Shown here: positions 58,642 through 64,000 of the stretch, piece after piece
Numbering within the stretch: the stretch's first letter is position 1
Layout: each line of letters starts with the position of its first letter
NCBI GenBank assembly: GCA_020635695.1
Contig: JACJZH010000005.1
Span: forward strand, 1 to 64,000
DNA from: Flavobacteriales bacterium
GTDB taxonomy: Bacteria; Bacteroidota; Bacteroidia; Flavobacteriales_F; PHOS-HE28
Direction of reading: 5' to 3'
Length of the DNA: 64,000 nt
Position numbers and translations under genes: made by a program
Notes under the pieces: generated by a model
Seen by the model: only the letters and a program-made list of their open reading frames with translations
Databases searched by the model: none
Told to the model about the DNA's origin: nothing

Positions 58642-60120
58642 ATGAAGCGAGCGATCATGCTACGGTTCATCCAATCGCAGACACACCTGGCCGGGATCGT
58701 CGTGCTTGTCCTGTTCGGCCTCCTATACCTGCTTATCGGCCCGGTCAACCACCTCATGTTCAGGACCTATGCCCTGGACCTGGGTGCCTACACGCACGCG
58801 AGCTGGTGCTATGGACATGGCATCTTGCCGGACCGTTCCCTCTTCCGGGCGGATACCGACCCGATGCTGGCGGACCATTTTGATCTGATGCTCATGCTCT
58901 GGTCCCCGTTGACCTGGGTCTTCGGGGAATGGACATTGCTGCTGGTGCAGATCTCGGCCGTGCTGTTCGGTGCCCTTGGTGTGCTCCGTCTTACCCGCTC
59001 GATCACCGGGGACGCGGTGATCTCCATCCTGGCAATGTCGGCCATGTTGGGCTTCTTCGGTGTTTTCACGGCACTGTCATTCGACTATCACTCCAACGTC
59101 GTTGCCGCCATGCTCCTTCCCTGGTGGCTTCTTGCGCACAAACAAGGCCACAAGACCTGGTCCTGGGTATTCCTGATACTGATGCTGGTCGCGAAGGAGA
59201 ACATGGGGATCTGGCTCTTCGCGGTCTGCTTGGCTTCTCTTGCCCTCCCGTTCCTGCGTGAGGTCAGAATGCGTACGCTGCTGTTCCAGGCCGCGCTCTC
59301 CCTGGTGTGGTCGCTGGTCGTGATCCGCCTGATAATGCCCTGGCTGGATTCCTCGGGCGAGTACCACCTGGCCAATGCCTTCCTTCCGAAGGACCCCATG
59401 AGCGCGGGGCTGTTGGACCTGTTGATGCCTTTGATCCACGATGTGAACGGTGCGCATCCTCTCGGCGACCGGATCAAGCTGGAATGGTACTTGGTGATCT
59501 TTGTTTCAGGGGGTTGGGCCTTGATTCGGAACTGGCCATACCTGGTCATGTCCCTTCCACTGATCGCCCAGAAGATGTTGCACCAAGACCCGGCGAAATG
59601 GGGCCTTTTCGACCAGTACTCGGTCGAGTTCGCCGTGATCCTCCCGCTGGCCGCGTTCACCTGGATCGCAAGGGTGCCTGACCTGCGATGGCGACATAGG
59701 GCAGGCGGCATCACCCTTCTTCTGGTGTTGGCCGGGACTTTCCATGCCCTGTATCTGCCCGAGGAGCACCGCGACCCCATGCACGGAGCACACGACAGAC
59801 TGCGCTTCTGGTCAATGGGACATTATCGCCCGGTGTTCGATCGTGACGTTGCTTCACGGTTGCTATCCAAGGTCCCGGACGGGGCTCCTGTAAGCACGAT
59901 GCCGCCGCTGGTCCCTCATCTGGTGGAACGCGAATACCTCTACCAGTTCCCGCTGATCGGCAACTCCGAATTCATCCTGCTGGTCCGTCATGCCTATCCC
60001 TGGCCGATGACCTTCGAGGAATACACCCAGCAGATCGATTGGCTCATGAATTCCCGGGAATGGGCGCTTGTGCATGAAGAGGCCGGATTCCTCCTCTTTG
60101 CCAGAACGTCGCAAGGTTGA
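58642..60120 (+). CDS. DUF2079 family polytopic membrane protein
   Basis: A 492-residue membrane protein of the DUF2079 family, thought to be a GT-C-related group of unknown activity. The first helix (AGIVVLVLFGLLYLLIG) is followed by RTYALDLGAYTHASW, the conserved DLG motif of the family, and about ten further helices. The C-terminus (FPLIGNSEFILLVRHAYPWP) is soluble and lacks the extra beta domain of the neighbours. The start is ATG 58642; an in-frame ATG at 58549 would add 31 residues of non-membrane, GC-rich leader. It is divergent from the DPM1-like gene across 95 bases. Confidence 0.83.
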   Translation: MKRAIMLRFIQSQTHLAGIVVLVLFGLLYLLIGPVNHLMFRTYALDLGAYTHASWCYGHGILPDRSLFRADTDPMLADHFDLMLMLWSPLTWVFGEWTLLLVQISAVLFGALGVLRLTRSITGDAVISILAMSAMLGFFGVFTALSFDYHSNVVAAMLLPWWLLAHKQGHKTWSWVFLILMLVAKENMGIWLFAVCLASLALPFLREVRMRTLLFQAALSLVWSLVVIRLIMPWLDSSGEYHLANAFLPKDPMSAGLLDLLMPLIHDVNGAHPLGDRIKLEWYLVIFVSGGWALIRNWPYLVMSLPLIAQKMLHQDPAKWGLFDQYSVEFAVILPLAAFTWIARVPDLRWRHRAGGITLLLVLAGTFHALYLPEEHRDPMHGAHDRLRFWSMGHYRPVFDRDVASRLLSKVPDGAPVSTMPPLVPHLVEREYLYQFPLIGNSEFILLVRHAYPWPMTFEEYTQQIDWLMNSREWALVHEEAGFLLFARTSQG

Positions 60121-60148
60121 GCGGTAAAGGTCGGCTTGGACAGGCCGC

Positions 60149-62023
60149 TCAACGCCACACGCTCATGGTCCGGTCGTCGAGATGCAGGTCGGGAAACAGG
60201 ATGTAGGGGAGCCCGATGAACCGGACCTCGTCTCCAGGTCCAAGGCGCTCATCGATGCGCAGCACCACGGAAACTGGCTCCGGACCGCCGGTCTCCCGGG
60301 TCTGGTCCTTCGAGGCGATCATGCGCTCCTGTACGATCGTTCCGTTGGATCGCCGTCGGAGCACGAACGTGATCCAATTCCGCTCGTCATGCTGCAAGAC
60401 CATGCCTGAACCGATGACCAATACAGGCGGCTCCGGGGCCGGGTCGGGCACCACCCAGATGAGCTGTGCCATGCCATGGAACGCGTCACCTGCAAAGGGC
60501 TCAGGACCTTGGTCCAAGTGCGCCACCGCCACGCCTCTCACCTGCAAGGACCGCCTGTCCCTGAAGAGGGAGGTGCCGGTGCCGGCGGAATGATGGAGCA
60601 ATTCCCAATTGGCATGGTCCACCAGTTCCTGACCCCAGGACTCCACCAGGTAGTAATCGGCCGGAGCGAAATCCTGGTCGGGCAAACGCTCGGTGAAGCT
60701 GAGGTGTTCCAACCCGAGCCGCATCCGGTAGTACTCGGACACTCCGAAGCACTGCTGCCCCGAGGAGACCGTGATCACGCGGCCTGCAGGGGCAAGGTCC
60801 GGTGCATCCTTCACGATCAGGCCGAACAGCTTCCGTGCCTCCCCGCTTGCAAACCACTCCCGGGTGTGGGACATGTTCAGGTTGGCCAGCAAATGGCCGG
60901 TGAACACGAACGCCAGACCAAGGAGCATGACACCTTGCCAGCGCCCGGCACCTGGTCCGGTCAGCATCACGACGAGCGGGACAAGCACGAGGGGCAGTAG
61001 GAAGAGCGCCGATCGCGACATCGGCCAGGCCGTTCCCAGCAACAGATGCTGCATGGCCATGGAACCCAGCACGATCGCAGGCAATGTCAGCACCACAAGG
61101 TTCCCTTCTGACCATCTGCGACGACCGCCGCGAGGCCAAGTGGCCAGCAGCACGACAAGGAGGACGACCACCAATGGCACGGCGACCACCAGTGGATCGT
61201 CCACGGATGGCCGGTCATACAGCAGGTGTTCGGCGAGGGAACTGATGCAGCCCCGCCAGAACCCGGCGGCACCCTGACCGAAGGCACCACCTTCCATGGC
61301 CCCCAGCACATAGGGCAGCAGACCCGCAAGCCCAGCGATGGCAAGCATCCAGGCCAACAGCAGGTCCGAAGCACGACGCAGGTGCCTTGGTGCGGTCACG
61401 AAACGGACGGTCTGGATGGCGAGCACCGCCAGCAGGAAGTGGACCAGGACCAGGCTTCCGTAGGTGGCCAGGACCGAGAAGGCCACCGGCAACCACAGGC
61501 GACGGACCTGCCCACGCTCCAGCTGTTCCAGCAGGGCCCACCAGGCCAACATCATACCGGCATGGGCCCAGGCATATCCACGGGCCAAGGAGAAGAAATC
61601 CACCAGGTAGGGATGGGCGTTCAACACCAGGAACGCGGCCACACGCAGGGGTTTCGACGGCACTTGCCGGGTGATGCCGGCCGTAGCCACCAGGTAGAGG
61701 AGATAGGCCAGCAATGAAGGCAGTCGAACGGCGAGTTCCGACGTGCCGAACAGGTGTGTGCTGCACCAAACGGTCCAGACGTTCACCGGATGGTGATTGG
61801 CCGGCATGGTCTCGAAGGTGTCCGGGTAGAACACCCCGGGAAGCACATGGTGAAGCAACGTGTAGCTCTCGTCGTAGGTCAATGAGACCATGACAGCGCG
61901 CACCGCAGCGTAGACGAATAACAACAGGGCGATCACCTGGACCGGCATAGCGCCAATGCGGCCCCTTCGACCGTCAGGCCCTGATGCGAGCGGCTCACTG
62001 ATCATGGGCAGCTCGATCGGCAT
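60149..62023 (-). CDS. GT-C-like membrane glycosyltransferase with a C-terminal beta domain
   Basis: A 624-residue membrane protein resembling the ArnT/PMT type: the first helix (VQVIALLLFVYAAVRAVMV) is followed by SLTYDESYTLLHHVLPG, with the acidic pair, and then NHHPVNVWTVWCS. About ten helices extend to residue 390. Residues about 490-624 are soluble and beta-rich (GVAVAHLDQGPEPFAGDAFH, WITFVLRRRSNGTIVQE, VVLRIDERLGPGDEVRFIG). Start 62023 gives a 29-base overlap with the upstream gene; ATG 62005 (11-base overlap) and ATG 61948 are real alternatives. Likely transfers sugar from a polyprenyl-phosphate donor; acceptor unknown. Confidence 0.8.
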   Translation of the reverse strand: MPIELPMISEPLASGPDGRRGRIGAMPVQVIALLLFVYAAVRAVMVSLTYDESYTLLHHVLPGVFYPDTFETMPANHHPVNVWTVWCSTHLFGTSELAVRLPSLLAYLLYLVATAGITRQVPSKPLRVAAFLVLNAHPYLVDFFSLARGYAWAHAGMMLAWWALLEQLERGQVRRLWLPVAFSVLATYGSLVLVHFLLAVLAIQTVRFVTAPRHLRRASDLLLAWMLAIAGLAGLLPYVLGAMEGGAFGQGAAGFWRGCISSLAEHLLYDRPSVDDPLVVAVPLVVVLLVVLLATWPRGGRRRWSEGNLVVLTLPAIVLGSMAMQHLLLGTAWPMSRSALFLLPLVLVPLVVMLTGPGAGRWQGVMLLGLAFVFTGHLLANLNMSHTREWFASGEARKLFGLIVKDAPDLAPAGRVITVSSGQQCFGVSEYYRMRLGLEHLSFTERLPDQDFAPADYYLVESWGQELVDHANWELLHHSAGTGTSLFRDRRSLQVRGVAVAHLDQGPEPFAGDAFHGMAQLIWVVPDPAPEPPVLVIGSGMVLQHDERNWITFVLRRRSNGTIVQERMIASKDQTRETGGPEPVSVVLRIDERLGPGDEVRFIGLPYILFPDLHLDDRTMSVWR

Positions 62024-63914
62024 CCCTCAAATACCCTTCGCGAAGCACTCGGAACCGGATCAACTGGAAGCTGCTTCCCGATCGGTTCCAGAGGTAGAGC
62101 TTGCCTGATCCTGCATCCGTTGCGGCCACCGGGAATCGCACCACCTGGTCTCCGGCCACCAAGCGCTGGTCCTGGAACCGTGTGCCCGATGCCCCATCCT
62201 CTCTTGCCAGCACCAGCAGCAGGGTGTCCTGCTCGTTCAGTCCATCAAGACCGATCGCCACTTCCAGGGTCTCCACGTCCAGTTGCCCACCGGCAGGAAG
62301 GCCGGCGAGGGTGAAGGGGAATTCGGTACCACTGAACGTGTGACCGCCCCCCCTTGAGGGCAGCGTGTCGCAACGCTCCAAGACCAGGTCTCCCGACCCG
62401 GTTCCGAACACGAAGAGGCTCTCCTTCACATGCTCCCAGTCTCCTTCGGACCGCTGGAAGACCCTCATCTCGTAGGCACGTCCACCCAAGGTCGTGAGCG
62501 GCGTGGGCGGCTCCAGGACAGCGACCGGTCGGAATCGGGGGTCGTTCATCAACGTATCGGCCGAGACCCCCGACTGGTTCGCCGCGAAGTGTGCGTCCCA
62601 CACGATCCAGTCGCCGGCACGTGCGCCTTCGGAATGTTCCACCAAGCGCCAATGGCCGTCAATGGGCAGGTACTCCTCAGGAGCCCAGGGATCCACCCCG
62701 GTGTACAGCGCGACAAGTGGATCCATCGTGATCACCCGTTCGCCCGGAGCGCGTCGTTCGTTCACCAGGTCGGATGCCTCTCGTTGGATGCGTTGCACTT
62801 CGTCATCCGGCATGGGAAGGCGCAGGCGGTGCAGCAGTTCATGGTAGCCCGCGTTCGCATACAGGAGCACGAGGAGGAATAACAAGACACGGTTCCACTG
62901 CCTGGACGGAACCAGGAGGGTCCAGAGCGACCCCAGCACATGCACCATGAAAAGCACGAGCAGCGGTACGGTTGTCGCCAGTACCCGCAGCAAGCCCAGC
63001 GATCCCAGGCCACCCTTCCAATAAGCGTAGCTGTGCAGCGCGAAGATGCCAACGGCCGGCAGGAGGGTCAGTGCGGTCAGTGCGAGGTGACGTACTCGTC
63101 CTTCCACATCACGCCACAACAACAGGGGCAACAGCAGCACTGCGGCGATCAGGGCACGCTTCAGCGGCAGTCCGAAGGTCTCGTCCAACTCGTGGAAGAA
63201 GTGGAACAGGTCGCCCGGGCCGTACGTGTCCTTGCCGGCATAGGTATGCTCGTCAAAGAACATCAGTGGCTTGCCTAACAGGACACCGGCCAATGAACTG
63301 TAGAAAAACACTCCGGTCAGAAGCCAGGGGAGGGCCTTGAAATCCCGCCTCCATACCACCAGCCCCACTGCAAAGGGTGCGAAGGCCGCGTATTCCGGTC
63401 GCACGAAGGGCAACACGGAAACCAGCACCATGGCCACGGTGTGCCACCGTTCCATGAGCGCCCACACCACGAGCACCGCGCACAGGCCGAACAGTGGTTC
63501 GGTAAGTCCAGCCAACACGGTGTGTACATACTGGGGCGAGGTGAGCAGGACCACCGGCACCAGCCACCACCAGGCCTGTAGCCTGCGGCCCAGGGCCCGC
63601 ATGATCGCCCAGCACGTGGCCGTCGCGACCAACGCGTTGAAGGCGGCCATCCCCCAGAGGCCCAGCATCGAGAAGGGCGAAGCCAGCAAGGAGAAGACCG
63701 GCTTGCCCCACTGCGACAGGGCCACTTCGGCATGCTGCCAGAAGTAGCGGGCGTGCTGGTAGTGGTTCACGCCGTCACCTGCATCCGGGATGCCCGGGGA
63801 AAGGACGCGGACGACCAGCAGTGTGCCGGCGATCCCAAGGGCCAGCATCAATGGACCGTGATCACGGGAGCCGGCAACGTTGCCCGCATCGTTCCCGTGT
63901 CGGTCCCGGTCCAC
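61995..63914 (-). CDS. Polytopic GT-C-like membrane protein with a C-terminal beta domain
   Basis: A 639-residue membrane protein. After a hydrophilic start (GTG 63914; ATG 63848 is possible) come about ten helices (LMLALGIAGTLLVVRVL, WWWLVPVVLLTSPQYVH, PLVLLFMVHVLGSLWTL-like segments). SPGIPDAGDGVNHYQHARYF in the first loop carries the acidic residues expected of GT-C enzymes. Residues about 510-639 are a soluble beta domain ending YLWNRSGSSFQLIRFRVL, similar in layout to the tail of the protein at 55970-57775. It follows the CoA-transferase-like gene end by 11 bases and overlaps the next gene, so the two are co-translated. Confidence 0.8.
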   Translation of the reverse strand: MDRDRHGNDAGNVAGSRDHGPLMLALGIAGTLLVVRVLSPGIPDAGDGVNHYQHARYFWQHAEVALSQWGKPVFSLLASPFSMLGLWGMAAFNALVATATCWAIMRALGRRLQAWWWLVPVVLLTSPQYVHTVLAGLTEPLFGLCAVLVVWALMERWHTVAMVLVSVLPFVRPEYAAFAPFAVGLVVWRRDFKALPWLLTGVFFYSSLAGVLLGKPLMFFDEHTYAGKDTYGPGDLFHFFHELDETFGLPLKRALIAAVLLLPLLLWRDVEGRVRHLALTALTLLPAVGIFALHSYAYWKGGLGSLGLLRVLATTVPLLVLFMVHVLGSLWTLLVPSRQWNRVLLFLLVLLYANAGYHELLHRLRLPMPDDEVQRIQREASDLVNERRAPGERVITMDPLVALYTGVDPWAPEEYLPIDGHWRLVEHSEGARAGDWIVWDAHFAANQSGVSADTLMNDPRFRPVAVLEPPTPLTTLGGRAYEMRVFQRSEGDWEHVKESLFVFGTGSGDLVLERCDTLPSRGGGHTFSGTEFPFTLAGLPAGGQLDVETLEVAIGLDGLNEQDTLLLVLAREDGASGTRFQDQRLVAGDQVVRFPVAATDAGSGKLYLWNRSGSSFQLIRFRVLREGYLRDADRAAHDQ

Positions 63915-63925
63915 CTCGCCCTTCG

Positions 63926-64000
63926 TCAGATCGCCATCTCAGGCACTTCCCCCCTCACCACCAACCGCCCGGCGGTCTTGGCCTTCACCTCGTCCACGGT
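63926..64000 (-). CDS. C-terminal end of a probable 3-oxoacid CoA-transferase subunit B
   Basis: The last 24 residues of a minus-strand protein whose start lies beyond the window: TVDEVKAKTAGRLVVRGE and then VPEMAI before the stop. The DEVKAKT stretch followed by a short strand at the end resembles the C-terminus of ScoB/AtoA-type CoA-transferase subunits, which exchange CoA between succinate or acetate and a 3-ketoacid. With so little sequence the assignment rests on that similarity only. It ends 11 bases before the GT-C gene. Confidence 0.55.
   Translation of the reverse strand, partial: TVDEVKAKTAGRLVVRGEVPEMAI

Overview
The window is a gene-dense, GC-rich piece of a Bacteroidota chromosome, most likely an uncultured Flavobacteriales-type lineage. 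Four lines of evidence support this. Several secreted proteins carry type IX secretion (T9SS) C-terminal sorting domains. Promoters follow the Bacteroidota -7 element TAnnTTTG (also TTCG, TTGG and TTGC forms) rather than TATAAT, and starts show little Shine-Dalgarno signal. The block DUF177-rpmF-plsX-fabH-accB-accC is typical of the phylum. Several conserved proteins (DUF3667, DUF2079, Bacteroidota-style TraR/DksA) also fit. I see no rRNA, tRNA, CRISPR array, insertion sequence or prophage.

Layout. 1-5.4 kb: surface proteins (a partial possible PorP/SprF-like gene, a T9SS type A protein, a large T9SS type B protein) with riboflavin synthase coupled to the last. 5.4-12.6 kb: leucyl aminopeptidase and pdxA, then the lipid block DUF177, L32, plsX, fabH, accB, accC. 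12.6-16 kb, minus strand: dxs and an acetyl-CoA hydrolase/CoA-transferase family gene. 16-19.5 kb: redox genes (pirin with a Tat-like leader, nitroreductase, YceI, type II sulfide:quinone oxidoreductase). 19.6-25.9 kb: ileS, a histone-H1-like/TraR fusion, lspA and asd. 25.9-38.7 kb: lamin-tail surface protein, two aldehyde dehydrogenases, lpxD, uvrC, a beta-rich secreted protein, DUF3667, a GT2 glycosyltransferase and a T9SS Kelch-like protein. 38.7-44.9 kb: gpsA, an M28 peptidase, small proteins, a HEAT-cyclophilin lipoprotein, dps and csbD. 44.9-52.4 kb: lysS, a sugar-phosphate isomerase, lipB, a serine hydrolase, a DEDDy exonuclease and a fused oligopeptide-type ABC ATPase. 52.4-63.9 kb: a glycosylation-like island of polytopic GT-C-like membrane proteins, a DUF2079 protein, a dolichol-phosphate-mannose-synthase-like GT2 and a GH5-type lipoprotein. 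The last 75 bases hold the end of a probable CoA-transferase subunit B.

Best leads. (1) IleRS has the class I signature rearranged to GIHH, a form linked in the literature to extreme mupirocin resistance. (2) A CRP/FNR-type operator, GTGA-N6-TCAC followed by GTTC, sits at nearly the same distance upstream of the -7 region of the sulfide:quinone oxidoreductase, a T9SS Kelch-like protein and, in weaker form, the CoA-transferase gene, which suggests a small redox regulon. (3) The 52-64 kb cluster has several GT-C-like membrane proteins that each carry an extra C-terminal beta-rich domain, one of them fascin/beta-trefoil-like. (4) A 9-bp hexamer tandem repeat abuts the lipB promoter.
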